From assembly GCA_017557525.1 (NCBI GenBank), contig JAFYYN010000062.1:110980-174979 (forward strand): a stretch of 64,000 nt of DNA. The letters run 5' to 3'. A program made the translations under genes and the position numbers. Each line of letters begins with the position of its first letter. Position 1 is the stretch's first letter. Origin of the DNA: Lachnospiraceae bacterium. GTDB taxonomy: Bacteria; Bacillota; Clostridia; Lachnospirales; Lachnospiraceae. The notes below the pieces were generated by a model, which saw only the letters and a list, made by a program, of their open reading frames with translations, made no database searches and had not been told where the DNA came from. Positions 8,970 to 18,724 of this stretch are shown piece by piece.

Positions 8970-9527
8970 TCATTTATATGCAATAAAAATATGCTTATTT
9001 GAACCGTAATTTTTTTCGCGGGTGATTTTAAGGTTAGTATCCTCTATATAATCAAACTCTGTCTCATCGGAAGCTTCAACCACTATAAAGCCGTCATTCT
9101 TTAAAACAGGGTACCTGTCGATAGCAAGCAGTACTTCCTTTTCAAGCTCCTTATCATACGGTGGGTCCATAAAGATGATGTCAAATCTTTTGCCCGAGGT
9201 ATAAAGCCTTGAAATTGCAGAAGACGCACTCATACGAAGTATCTCAAACTTTCCATCCACTTCATTTAACACTTCCACATTCTTTTTGATGCAGTCAATG
9301 GCTGTCCTTCCGTCATCCACAAATACGCATGAGGATGCACCTCTGCTCAATGCTTCTATACCTATCTGTCCCGATCCTGCAAACAGATCAAGAAAATCTG
9401 CTCCATATATATCTGGAGCCAGTATATTGAATAATGTTTCTTTTATCCTGTCGGTTGTCGGCCTTATCTCGTTTCCCGGCGGGGATACAAGTTTTCTGTG
9501 GGCCGCGATGCCTGAAATTACTCGCAT
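8970..9527 (-). CDS. rsmD: 16S rRNA (guanine-966-N2)-methyltransferase
   Basis: RsmD methylates G966 of 16S rRNA in the small subunit using SAM. The 185-residue product has MRVISG at the start, the RPTTDRIKETLFN segment (22-34), the SAM-binding DLFAGSGQIGIEALSRGA (47-64) and the catalytic DPPY at 121-124. The length is standard. It is usually directly downstream of recG; here three extra genes and a cluster of hairpins separate it from recG. Confidence 0.95.
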   Translation of the reverse strand: MRVISGIAAHRKLVSPPGNEIRPTTDRIKETLFNILAPDIYGADFLDLFAGSGQIGIEALSRGASSCVFVDDGRTAIDCIKKNVEVLNEVDGKFEILRMSASSAISRLYTSGKRFDIIFMDPPYDKELEKEVLLAIDRYPVLKNDGFIVVEASDETEFDYIEDTNLKITREKNYGSNKHIFIAYK

Positions 9528-9548
9528 AATATTTTATCCTTTATCATT

Positions 9549-9738
9549 CCATCACTACGTGATGGAGCCAGGTCATAATAAATCTACGTTTTGTTCGATG
9601 GCTAGATACTCCATCACTGCGTGATGGAGCCAATTGCAACGGGTATGGGTCATAAGGTTTCGTCAGCCTTCGGCTGCCACCTTATGACAGGTCGGCCGTA
9701 ACATTTGAATTCATGCCTTCGGCATGATGGTTACGGCC
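9549..9738. repeat. Array of four intergenic hairpins
   Basis: Four separate dyads fill the gap between the EAL-domain gene and rsmD: CCATCAC/GTGATGG at 9549-9565, its 9-bp relative at 9609-9629, a GTCATAAGGT/ACCTTATGAC dyad at 9648-9688, and GGCCGTAAC/GTTACGGCC at 9694-9738 with a nested CATGCC-TTC-GGCATG. The last ends against the upstream gene's stop codon. None has a long T tract. They look like REP-type repeats that may damp readthrough. Confidence 0.65.
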
Positions 9739-11553
9739 TCACATCAAATCCAACATCTTCTCAAACACATCCTGCTGAAGAGGACGTGAGAAGAGGTTGC
9801 CCTGCATGTACTCGCAGGAGCACTTTATAAGATACTGCCTCTGATCTTCGTTTTCAACGCCTTCGGCTATTACCTCAAGATTAAGCTTGTTTCCCATGTT
9901 GACAACACATTTTATGATTATCTGGTCATTTCTGTCAAGCTCTGTCTTCATCAGAGATCTGCCAATCTTTATACCGTTTGGTTCAAACTTGGTAAAGGTA
10001 TTAAGTGCAGAATACCCTGAGCCGAAATTATCGATATAAACCCTGAAACCACGCTCCTGCAGCTGTTTCATGATGGCAGAAACGTTATCAAGATTAGTAA
10101 CTGCGATCCTTTCATCTATTTCAAAATAGATGAATTCGGGTTTAACCTTATACTTCTGCTGCAGTTCGTCGATATAAGCCACGAGCCTGTTCTCATAGAA
10201 ATGTACTATCGAAACATTTACAGAGACAGGCACTACATTTTTCTCTGCAGCCAGTCTTTCAGATACAAACTTAAACACCTGTTCATAAACATAGTAGTCC
10301 ATCTTTACTATGCAGCCGTCTTTTTCAAATATCGGTATAAAGTCATCGGGCATAAGCCTGTTAAAATTGTCCTTTTTCCATCTGACTAAAGCCTCTGCGC
10401 CGATAACCTCCATATTTTCAGTACATACGAGCGGTTGATATTCCAGATAAAATTCTCCGCTCTCTATACCCTTCTTCATATCAGAGATATACTCTGCACG
10501 GCGTTTAAGCTCAAAAGCCATTGCCGGATCATAGGTAAGGCAGCTGTGACCGTACTCATGTTTTCTGTGTTTAGCATATTTTCTCGCCAGATTGGCATTG
10601 GATATTGCCTGCTCAATATTCTCCATATTGTTGCGGATTACATGTACGCCTACATTTACACAGAGATTGCAGTCAAAATATTTTTCTGACAGATTCTTAA
10701 CATAGTTTCTTGATATTTCGTCTATTCTGTTTATAAGATGTGCTTTTGTATAGGTCTTATCACATTTGCAAACCAATAGGAAATTATCTGAATGAGAACG
10801 GCAGCAGCATATAACATACTTTGTAAAGCCGTAAATATCTTTAGCGACCGTTTCTAAGAAAAGATCGCCCTCCTCGTGCCCGTATTTCTCATTTATAAAT
10901 TTGAAATTGGTAAAATCGAGGCTCAAAATAACAAGCTGCGCACGTTCCAGTTCCTTAAAGCTTTCTTCAACTCTCATGCAGAAATATTCATATCTCGGAA
11001 GCTTAGTTGTACGGTCATACGCTGAGCTCATTATATCCGAAGGTATCTCATTCATCTTTTTGTGAAACCTGGATAGATATTCGCAAAGCAGATCTCTAAA
11101 GGACATAAGTCCCACTTTCTCATTGTCTGACCACACCCTCGGTTTATCGTCTACAAAATCTATGCAGCCGATAAAGCATTCATTCTTGTACATCTGAGCA
11201 TGTAATAAGGAAGCGACCTTCTCTTTACGTATGAGCTTTAATGGGCAGGGAACACCCTCTTCTATATTCCAGGTCCAGACCCTGTGGTGATTTTCATACC
11301 CGTTAAGCCACTGATCCCACACATCGTCAGCAAACCGTGCCTCAGAATTTAGCAGTTCACTTTTGCCATCACTGCTCCATTCGTAAGTGCAGCACAATAC
11401 ATGGTTCTCAGATACCACCTCTTTTACGGCAATATAAGAGAGCCTTAGGGATTCTCCTATGGCTGCCAAGGAGCTTTCTATCTTATCATTGTCATAAGCA
11501 GCTCCTTCAAGATTCTTAGTTATCTCATCAATTAAAGAATAACCTGAATTCAT
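9739..11553 (-). CDS. GAF-GGDEF-EAL signalling protein, both domains degenerate
   Basis: A 604-residue soluble protein. Residues 1-165 look like a GAF sensor. Residues 175-335 follow the GGDEF fold, but the active-site motif reads SHSDNF, so cyclase activity is unlikely. Residues 345-600 are an EAL domain: EALVRW, FEIDE and AEGVE are kept, but the DDFGTG motif reads DNFGSG and the usual IKID reads IKIG. Loss of metal-binding acids suggests weak phosphodiesterase activity or a c-di-GMP-binding role. Its ATG overlaps the TGA of the DUF2298 gene by one base, so the two are translationally coupled. Confidence 0.88.
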   Translation of the reverse strand: MNSGYSLIDEITKNLEGAAYDNDKIESSLAAIGESLRLSYIAVKEVVSENHVLCCTYEWSSDGKSELLNSEARFADDVWDQWLNGYENHHRVWTWNIEEGVPCPLKLIRKEKVASLLHAQMYKNECFIGCIDFVDDKPRVWSDNEKVGLMSFRDLLCEYLSRFHKKMNEIPSDIMSSAYDRTTKLPRYEYFCMRVEESFKELERAQLVILSLDFTNFKFINEKYGHEEGDLFLETVAKDIYGFTKYVICCCRSHSDNFLLVCKCDKTYTKAHLINRIDEISRNYVKNLSEKYFDCNLCVNVGVHVIRNNMENIEQAISNANLARKYAKHRKHEYGHSCLTYDPAMAFELKRRAEYISDMKKGIESGEFYLEYQPLVCTENMEVIGAEALVRWKKDNFNRLMPDDFIPIFEKDGCIVKMDYYVYEQVFKFVSERLAAEKNVVPVSVNVSIVHFYENRLVAYIDELQQKYKVKPEFIYFEIDERIAVTNLDNVSAIMKQLQERGFRVYIDNFGSGYSALNTFTKFEPNGIKIGRSLMKTELDRNDQIIIKCVVNMGNKLNLEVIAEGVENEDQRQYLIKCSCEYMQGNLFSRPLQQDVFEKMLDLM

Positions 11554-14231
11554 CAGTTACCTACCTTTATTATATAAGTATCTTCGTAAGGATCAAATTC
11601 ATCCACATCAAGATTTTCGGGATAACAGATATTACCATATGAAAGTAATGCCGGGATATTGATCGGCTTACGCTCATCCGCTCCGTCAAACTTTTCTCGC
11701 TCACACCCGCCGACATAAATATATTCGACATTATACTTTCTTAACAGTTCCCAAACTTCATTGGCATCATCCGAAGTATAGATTGTTTCAACGTCTTTTT
11801 CTCGTTCTGTTACAATCTCCGGTACACCGCCTTCCTTAGAGGTTGACTGCCATAGCCACTCATGAGTTCTCCAGCCGAGTATTGTAGGCAGACCGGTTAT
11901 TGAAGAAACACGTTCAAAGAAGGTATAACTGTTTCCGTTAGCCTCTAATACCACGGGTCTTCCCTCGATATTTTCGTTAAGCCAGTTGGTAGCAAGATAA
12001 TCATCATAATTTTCATCCTGCATATAAACACCGGAATTAAGATACTTATACTTATCGTTTCTGACATAAAAGCTGCCAAAAAGTATCATAACCACGCACA
12101 TAACGAAAAGTGACACAAAGGTACCGGCAAGCAGCCCCTTTGAACTCTTTTTCTTTACCTCATACAGATAGAACATCTCAACTATAAAGAGTATCAGCAT
12201 TTGATAAAGGATAGCCGTTATTACAAAGTCGGTATCCTTCTGTAAGAGCTGGGGAGTACCCTCTTCGCTCATTACAGTCATAAAGGTGTAGTCGCCAAAC
12301 CATGCTTTTGTAGCATTGTCAAAATACCCAAATGTCCTTATAAGGACGTATAGTAAGACGAAAGAGAATATTCTAAAGCCCTTTTTGGAATAGAAAACAA
12401 ATCTGGAAATCGCATAACCCATGACCATGCCAAACATGATAAATGCCTGGTATGAAAGCTTAAACATGGTATTTGCTCTTTTGTAATCCCCTGAATATAT
12501 ATCTTTTACATAAACAATCTCAGGTATTATCACAAGACCGATCGCACAGAGACCAAGGGTTATGATAAACATATCTGATACTCGGAGATTTGCTATAAAC
12601 CTGTACAGAGCGTTTTTTCTTCCGGGATTCTCTGCCTTGCGGTCTGAGAGAGCTGCCCAGCCTCTTTTCTCATTAATAAGAACACCCAAAAATACTAATG
12701 TTACAAGCACAGGGAGTCCCCAAAGTATTGCAAGCTGATATAACGGCGTATGATTTTCACAGATATTAAGCTGACTTGCAATCTGCTTGAAATTAAGAGT
12801 AAACGGCAGAGCTACTATCTTAGCTGTAGCAATAACAACTACTGCATGGAACAATGTAAGCTTTAAGGTGTTAAGTGAGAAATTATAAAGCCTGCAGTTC
12901 ATAAACAGTATCACTGCACCCGATACAACAAAATATATAGGGAAATCCCAATAGTTTGTTGTATGGAACAAGCCTATAAAAAATCCGCACAGTACTATTG
13001 ATGGCTGAAATATATCAGCATATGAAAATCCAAGTACGCCCTTTTTACTGTCGTTCTTTAAATAAATACCCTTTTCTGCAGCTTCAAGCTGATTTTTGCG
13101 GATAAGCAGCAGACCTAAAAGCACAGCAATTACTGTCAGCACAAACATTATATTAATAACATGGGCATGCAGATCTCCCAATACAAAAGAATAGCTTGGG
13201 AACTCATGTATCGTCTTGTCGTGTGTATCAGGGTTATAGCCTATATATCTGGTAGCATTCGGGAACCAGTAATTTGCAAAGCCGTAGTCGGCCTTTTCTG
13301 CAAGATTATCAAGTCCTAAGATACTTCTTACGGCAGGAGCTATATTACAGAAAATATTATAATGCAGATTGCCTGCTATAGATACCGCAAGTCCTGATAT
13401 ACCTGCTGAAAAATAAGGAAATATCCTGTCCTTAACAGCATTTTTGTCTTTTTTAAAGGCGTTAGCCGCATTAAATACTATTGAGCAAGGCAGGATAAAG
13501 CCAAATGCTGCAAGCATATTAAGTGAGAAATTGTAACCATATGCTACTGTTGTGCCTGCAAGCTTAGTGATATAGGTAGCGATAAACTGACCGACATAAT
13601 AGTAGTTTATAGGCTGTCCTGCAAGCCACATATCCTCAGGAGGCATATACTCCGACTTAAACATAGCCTGCATAAAGCCATAATCCATCATTTTCTCGGT
13701 AGTACCGTATGCTTCCGGCTTAAATGCCTTTATATAATTCCAAATAACAAAGGCAAGCAGGAACAATAGCTCTGTAAGACCGATATGGCTTATGGTATCA
13801 TAAGTATCGGTAAACAGTACAAACTCACTTTTATCCTTTATCCTGCTTATATATAGTACGTATATTACGACATTTGCAGCAAAGCAGAAAAGCAGTGAAA
13901 ACCAGCAGGAAAACCCGGTAAATTTCATAAGCTTGATCGATGAAAGAAACCACATAAACCATCCGCTTATGGCTATACCTATAACCTTGGAGAATATCCA
14001 GCCGGAATCCTTAAATCTTCTGAGTACCAACATGGTAAGCGGCATAAACGCTATGCCCGAAGCAAGCAGCACAAGCCACCAGTTAAGTACCAGATTAAAT
14101 TCATCATCGAACAGCCTTTTTGCAATAAACAGAACCGTGATAAAACCAAATGCGAGTACTACAAGCTTTGCGATAAAATCATTCTGGTTCTTTCTTGCTA
14201 CTGCAGCGTCATATTTCTTTATTGCGTTCAT
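11553..14231 (-). CDS. DUF2298 polytopic membrane protein
   Basis: About 892 residues with many hydrophobic helices. The segment around residues 180-220 (MMDYGFMQA, then EYMPPEDMWLAG, then INYYYVGQF) is the hallmark of DUF2298 membrane proteins, thought to resemble GT-C glycosyltransferases or their polyprenyl-linked relatives. A soluble C-terminal domain of about 130 residues follows the last helix. The ATG at 14231 is preferred over a GTG at 14246 that overlaps the AGGAG site. It lies 21 nt after the 740-residue membrane protein and overlaps the EAL gene, giving a three-gene unit. The substrate is unknown. Confidence 0.85.
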   Translation of the reverse strand: MNAIKKYDAAVARKNQNDFIAKLVVLAFGFITVLFIAKRLFDDEFNLVLNWWLVLLASGIAFMPLTMLVLRRFKDSGWIFSKVIGIAISGWFMWFLSSIKLMKFTGFSCWFSLLFCFAANVVIYVLYISRIKDKSEFVLFTDTYDTISHIGLTELLFLLAFVIWNYIKAFKPEAYGTTEKMMDYGFMQAMFKSEYMPPEDMWLAGQPINYYYVGQFIATYITKLAGTTVAYGYNFSLNMLAAFGFILPCSIVFNAANAFKKDKNAVKDRIFPYFSAGISGLAVSIAGNLHYNIFCNIAPAVRSILGLDNLAEKADYGFANYWFPNATRYIGYNPDTHDKTIHEFPSYSFVLGDLHAHVINIMFVLTVIAVLLGLLLIRKNQLEAAEKGIYLKNDSKKGVLGFSYADIFQPSIVLCGFFIGLFHTTNYWDFPIYFVVSGAVILFMNCRLYNFSLNTLKLTLFHAVVVIATAKIVALPFTLNFKQIASQLNICENHTPLYQLAILWGLPVLVTLVFLGVLINEKRGWAALSDRKAENPGRKNALYRFIANLRVSDMFIITLGLCAIGLVIIPEIVYVKDIYSGDYKRANTMFKLSYQAFIMFGMVMGYAISRFVFYSKKGFRIFSFVLLYVLIRTFGYFDNATKAWFGDYTFMTVMSEEGTPQLLQKDTDFVITAILYQMLILFIVEMFYLYEVKKKSSKGLLAGTFVSLFVMCVVMILFGSFYVRNDKYKYLNSGVYMQDENYDDYLATNWLNENIEGRPVVLEANGNSYTFFERVSSITGLPTILGWRTHEWLWQSTSKEGGVPEIVTEREKDVETIYTSDDANEVWELLRKYNVEYIYVGGCEREKFDGADERKPINIPALLSYGNICYPENLDVDEFDPYEDTYIIKVGN

Positions 14232-14252
14232 TTTCCTTAAAAACACTCCTAA

Positions 14253-16469
14253 CTACTCTTCTTCATAATCATCTATGTAGTCATAGTAATCTTCGTATAA
14301 GTCCCCGTAAAGATCCCAGTCGTCAATAAAATCAAAATCAGGCTCAGGATCCTCATAAATATCCATACTTTCCAGATCTATATCATAATCAATCTTTTTG
14401 CTCACATCATATATCGAGAACCTGTCGATACCGGAATCGGTGGTAAATACTCTCTCATACGCAGAGGCAATTGTCTTTTCATTAAGATCATAGGTTTCAG
14501 AATCCCTGTTGACCCTGTCAACGACTATATAATTAATATCAGTCTTTTCAACAAGCTTATAAAGTCTGTTTTTATCGTCACAGGAATAGATCTTTTCAAC
14601 TATTTCATTTCTGGCACCAACATCATAACCTGCTGACCAACTGAAGTAATCCCAGCCGCTGTACATCTTCTGTCCGGAAAGTATCAGTGAATTGCCGTAT
14701 CCGCCATACATCAGATAATAATTTGCAGAAAGGAAAATGGTATCTCTGTCAGAATTGTCCCAAATCCATTCCATTATCTCATCCTGGTAAGCATAGCGCA
14801 TGGCTCTCTCATCAACGTTTTTCCTTGCTACGATATAAAATTCAAAAATACCTGTGGCAGTCAGGAAAAAGGTAGCAAGTACACCTAAAATACAGTACCA
14901 GACATCCTTTTTCTCAAATAACCCGACAACATAGACCGCTGCAAAAATGTCCAGCAGCATTATCGACATCATCACATATTTATGATTTACCGATATATCG
15001 GGAGTAAGTGAAACAAAAAACGCAAATACCATCGGCATTGAAAAGCATGCCATGATATACTTCCTCGGTCCCTTCGAAGCAACAAACTGCATTAAAAGCA
15101 CTACAGGGAGTATTCCCATCAGCTTCCATACATAATTTATGGCTCCTGCAAGATTTTTCGGCTGACTTAAGAAACCGTAATAAATCTGTGGATCAAATAA
15201 TTGTGATGTGATAAAGCATTTGCTCTGTATGAGACTTAGTATGCCTGCTATACCGGCAACTATCACAAATTCAAGTCTTCTGTCACTGCCTGCCGCAACA
15301 AAGAACAATACTATCACTGTACCGATCAGCACTGCACCGTTAAAGAAGCCTGAAGCTCCGAGCAGTAATCCGGTAAATACAGCAGTTTTGTAATCCTTTA
15401 TGAGCCAGCCGCTTTTTGAAAGCAGGCTTTCCTTTATAAAAATCTCTATAAAGAAAGGTTTTCGTGTATTTTCACTTACTGATTTTTCGTTAATTTCTTT
15501 TATCTTTAAAAGTAGTCTTGTGCACCCTTCAAAGAATACCGGAAGCACCAGGACAAGCAACAGCAGCATTACTATAAGGCTAAAAGAAAGATGTCTCTGG
15601 TTACAATATACATTAAGATTCCATAAGCCCCAGTTTTCATTTTCTGTGGAGCCTATAAACTCTACTGTTTCATAAAGTGTTTTTGCAACCTCACCCTTTG
15701 GTATTGTAAGTATATACTCAAACAGTGCATGAGAACTCCTGAATGTATAAAGGAGCAGGGTAATGTAGCCTATACTCTTCTTTCCCGTAAGCTTTACCGC
15801 CAGCACAAAAAGCATGGAATAAGACAATATCATGCTTAATATACTTGGTATGTTTAAAGCCTGGTCAAGTCTCAAGCCCAGATATTCCAGGTTTCCGCAC
15901 AGAAACTGGAACATGAAATGATATTTTACATCCTCACCGCCAAAAAAAGTATATTGGGTAGGAAAATTATTCCCGTGTGAGAATGATCTCATCATACTTA
16001 GGTGAGTGCTGAAATCACTGAATACCGAAAGACCAATTTTAAGCTTTCCGTCAAGGATGCCAAGTGTCTTAAACATCAGATAGAAAACCAGCAGACATAC
16101 TGCAGTTATAATTATGATCTCTACTGTAGTGATCTTTTTTCCTTCACCCTTAAAGATATTTCCTCTGCGTTTTATTAGAAAAAACATACAAACGCCGGAA
16201 AATACCGCTGCTGCAGTCATTACAATAGCGTTAGCTATCCCAATCGGATTTGAACTGTTTCTAAAAATACAGCAAAATATATACAAGAGCCATGTAACTG
16301 ACAGTACTCCCGTAACAAAATATGCCGGTAGACGCAGATACATACTGCTTATATTTATCTTTTTCCCGTAAAATGAGCTTTCCGTAAGAGCACCGAAGTT
16401 TTTAAATACTGTTTCTATGATGCAAAAGCCTGTAAGGAAGCACAAAACAAGGTAAAATATGCCCAGCAT
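14253..16469 (-). CDS. Polytopic membrane protein related to DUF2298/GT-C proteins
   Basis: About 738 residues with more than ten hydrophobic segments. A loop near residues 165-200 (FSDFSTHLSMM, then FPTQYTFFGGEDVKYHFMFQF) matches in style the DUF2298 signature of the next gene, so the pair may be diverged paralogues acting on a lipid-linked sugar. The final 50 residues are extremely rich in Asp, Glu and Tyr. I start at the ATG at 16469, which has GGAG 10 nt upstream; a TTG 24 nt earlier lacks such a site. It is first of the three-gene unit between recG and rsmD. Function is unassigned. Confidence 0.75.
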   Translation of the reverse strand: MLGIFYLVLCFLTGFCIIETVFKNFGALTESSFYGKKINISSMYLRLPAYFVTGVLSVTWLLYIFCCIFRNSSNPIGIANAIVMTAAAVFSGVCMFFLIKRRGNIFKGEGKKITTVEIIIITAVCLLVFYLMFKTLGILDGKLKIGLSVFSDFSTHLSMMRSFSHGNNFPTQYTFFGGEDVKYHFMFQFLCGNLEYLGLRLDQALNIPSILSMILSYSMLFVLAVKLTGKKSIGYITLLLYTFRSSHALFEYILTIPKGEVAKTLYETVEFIGSTENENWGLWNLNVYCNQRHLSFSLIVMLLLLVLVLPVFFEGCTRLLLKIKEINEKSVSENTRKPFFIEIFIKESLLSKSGWLIKDYKTAVFTGLLLGASGFFNGAVLIGTVIVLFFVAAGSDRRLEFVIVAGIAGILSLIQSKCFITSQLFDPQIYYGFLSQPKNLAGAINYVWKLMGILPVVLLMQFVASKGPRKYIMACFSMPMVFAFFVSLTPDISVNHKYVMMSIMLLDIFAAVYVVGLFEKKDVWYCILGVLATFFLTATGIFEFYIVARKNVDERAMRYAYQDEIMEWIWDNSDRDTIFLSANYYLMYGGYGNSLILSGQKMYSGWDYFSWSAGYDVGARNEIVEKIYSCDDKNRLYKLVEKTDINYIVVDRVNRDSETYDLNEKTIASAYERVFTTDSGIDRFSIYDVSKKIDYDIDLESMDIYEDPEPDFDFIDDWDLYGDLYEDYYDYIDDYEEE

Positions 16470-16545
16470 CAACTTTTTTCTCCATTCGGACAAAATTCAA
16501 CACTTTATTATAGCATACCTTACCTTAAGATATCAAGATATATTT

Positions 16546-18531
16546 TTATTTTGTTCCCGTTGTATCTTTTACAAATTCAGAAGCCAGGCTTAAAAGATCG
16601 GCATCTGCATAGATATCGGCAAGCTTCCAGGACAGTTCTCCCGATTGTCTGATACCGAAGATATCTCCGGGGCCTCTTAGGCGCAAATCCTCCTCAGCTA
16701 CCTTAAATCCGTTATTGTTGTTTTTCAGTATATCCAGACGTTCGTCTATCTCCTTTCCTGCACAGCCCTTCATAAATATACAGTATGACTGATCGGCACC
16801 ACGACCTACTCGACCTCTTAGCTGATGCAGCTGGGCAAGACCAAACCTTTCTGCATTCTCAATCATCATTACGGTGGCATTCTTTACATTTACTCCTACC
16901 TCAACAACAGTTGTGGATACCAGTACCTGTATCTGACCGGATACAAAGCGTTCCATTACTTCATTTTTCTCCTGAGCCTTCATCTTTCCATGAAGATACT
17001 CAACGCTTATATTAAGACCATCCCCTGCTTTTAGGGCTGCCATCTGATAGTATTCCTTTAAGGTCTCGGTATAGTCGGTTACGTTCTCACCGCCCATATC
17101 CTCGCTTTCTTCCACCATGGGACAGATAATATAAGCCTGATGACCGTTTTTGACTTCATTTCTTATGAAATTAAAGGCAGTAGGCCGATAGCTTGTGTCT
17201 ACTACACAGTTTTTTATGGGAAGTCTCTCCTTGGGCAACTCATTTATTACAGAAAGATCCATATCACCGTATAGGATAAGGCTTAGTGATCTTGGTATCG
17301 GAGTTGCGCTCATTGAAAGAATATGTGGCTTTAGTCCCTTTTCCTTTAGCGCCTTTCTCTGATTTACACCAAATCGATGCTGCTCGTCTATTACTGCAAG
17401 TCCCAGGCAGTTAAACTCCAGTCCTTCCTGTATCAATGCATGTGTTCCTATTATCACATCAATTTCTTTCGATACTGCTTTTGCATAGATTTTCTTTTTT
17501 GAAGCTGCTGTCTGCGAGCCTACGAGCAGTTCTGTTTTTACTCCAAATTCTGAGAGTCTCTGATTAAATTCCTCGTAATGCTGTTTTGCAAGTACCTCTG
17601 TGGGCACCATTACTGCCGCCTGAAAACCGGCTTTTACTGTAGCCAGTACCGCAAGCATTGCGATTATTGTTTTTCCTGAGCCTACATCTCCCTCTACCAT
17701 CCTGGACATTAGTGTCTTTGAGGAAAGGTCTCTTGTTATATCCACCCAGGCTTTTTGCTGTGCCAGAGTCAGCTCAAACGGCAGTTTGCACAACAGTTTA
17801 TCACATTCTTCGTATGATGTGATCGGATACCTGTTTAGTTCCTCGTTTTTCTTACTCTGTAGTTCTCTTAACGCAGTCAGGAATTCCGTAAACTCGTCAA
17901 ATACCAGTCTGCGTCTCGCAAGCAAAGCTTCCTGTTTACTTTTAGGGAAGTGGATGATTTTTATCGCTTCCTGACGTTTCATCAGATTATTGGTTTTTCT
18001 GAATGCTGCAGGCAGATTATCTTCTATTTCTATGTCATGTAAGGCTTCGTGTACTGCCTTTGATATAAAATTACTGGTTATCCCCTTTGTAAGATCATAT
18101 ATCGGTTGGAGATTATTTAAGAGCCTGATGTACTCGTTTCTCTGGTACATTTTAGGCTGGTTTATGGCGAGCTCAGCGTTATCACGCTTTACCATGCCTC
18201 TAAATAGATACCGGTATCCTGGCTTCAAGAGCTTTACCAGATACGGCTGATTAAACCATACGAGCTTCAATGCTCCGGATGTATCGCTCACGTAGCAGGT
18301 TATAATATGTTTTCTGCCTGCTCTTGAGGTTAGTCTTGATATTACACCCTCGACGGCAATGATTTTTCCTTCCTGAGCGGTATTTATCGGTGCCGGGATG
18401 AGAAATTCGTCGTAGTCTCTCGGGTAATGCTCGAGGATATCGGATACTGTAAAGATGCCAAGCTTTTCCAAAAGCTTTACGGTCTTGTCGCCGATGCCTT
18501 TTATGGTTTTGACGTTGTCGCTTAAGTTCAT
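16546..18531 (-). CDS. recG: ATP-dependent DNA helicase RecG
   Basis: RecG reverses stalled replication forks and branch-migrates Holliday junctions. The 661-residue product begins with the helix-hairpin-helix-like KGIGDKTVKLLEKLGI, followed by the OB-fold wedge domain (about 60-150). The helicase core has GDVGSGKT (Walker A), DEQHRFG (motif II), SATPIPRS (motif III), VEVGVNV and QLRGRVGRG (motif VI). The length is normal to slightly short. The ATG is preceded by AAAGGAAAT. The gene is normally followed by rsmD and coaD, which here lie 7 kb away behind three inserted genes. Confidence 0.97.
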   Translation of the reverse strand: MNLSDNVKTIKGIGDKTVKLLEKLGIFTVSDILEHYPRDYDEFLIPAPINTAQEGKIIAVEGVISRLTSRAGRKHIITCYVSDTSGALKLVWFNQPYLVKLLKPGYRYLFRGMVKRDNAELAINQPKMYQRNEYIRLLNNLQPIYDLTKGITSNFISKAVHEALHDIEIEDNLPAAFRKTNNLMKRQEAIKIIHFPKSKQEALLARRRLVFDEFTEFLTALRELQSKKNEELNRYPITSYEECDKLLCKLPFELTLAQQKAWVDITRDLSSKTLMSRMVEGDVGSGKTIIAMLAVLATVKAGFQAAVMVPTEVLAKQHYEEFNQRLSEFGVKTELLVGSQTAASKKKIYAKAVSKEIDVIIGTHALIQEGLEFNCLGLAVIDEQHRFGVNQRKALKEKGLKPHILSMSATPIPRSLSLILYGDMDLSVINELPKERLPIKNCVVDTSYRPTAFNFIRNEVKNGHQAYIICPMVEESEDMGGENVTDYTETLKEYYQMAALKAGDGLNISVEYLHGKMKAQEKNEVMERFVSGQIQVLVSTTVVEVGVNVKNATVMMIENAERFGLAQLHQLRGRVGRGADQSYCIFMKGCAGKEIDERLDILKNNNNGFKVAEEDLRLRGPGDIFGIRQSGELSWKLADIYADADLLSLASEFVKDTTGTK

Positions 18532-18592
18532 TTATTTCCTTTCAAAAGTAGACCCCTTTAGTGTGCTAAAGTGGTATTATAGTTCTTAAATT

Positions 18593-18724
18593 GGGTGGCT
18601 GGCGAGATGTATTTCCGGTCATGCAAAACAGGTCGAATTTTCGCAGCGGCAAACCCGGCCGCTACCCGTGCGAAAACTCGCGCTACGCGGATGCATGCCC
18701 GGAAACACATCCCGTCAGCCACCC
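18593..18724. repeat. 132-nt GC-rich nested inverted repeat
   Basis: Outer arms of 32 nt (18593-18624 and 18693-18724) match at 28 positions. Read as minus-strand RNA, two of the four differences become G-U pairs. Inside, GCGGC/GCCGC closes a 7-nt loop, stacked on a CGAATTTTCGC/GCGAAAACTCG stem. The element is visibly richer in GC than its flanks. It lies in the 331-nt gap between recG and maf and could be a structured RNA or a MITE-like insertion. I see no clear flanking target duplication. A 79-codon frame crossing it is not believable as a gene. Confidence 0.75.
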
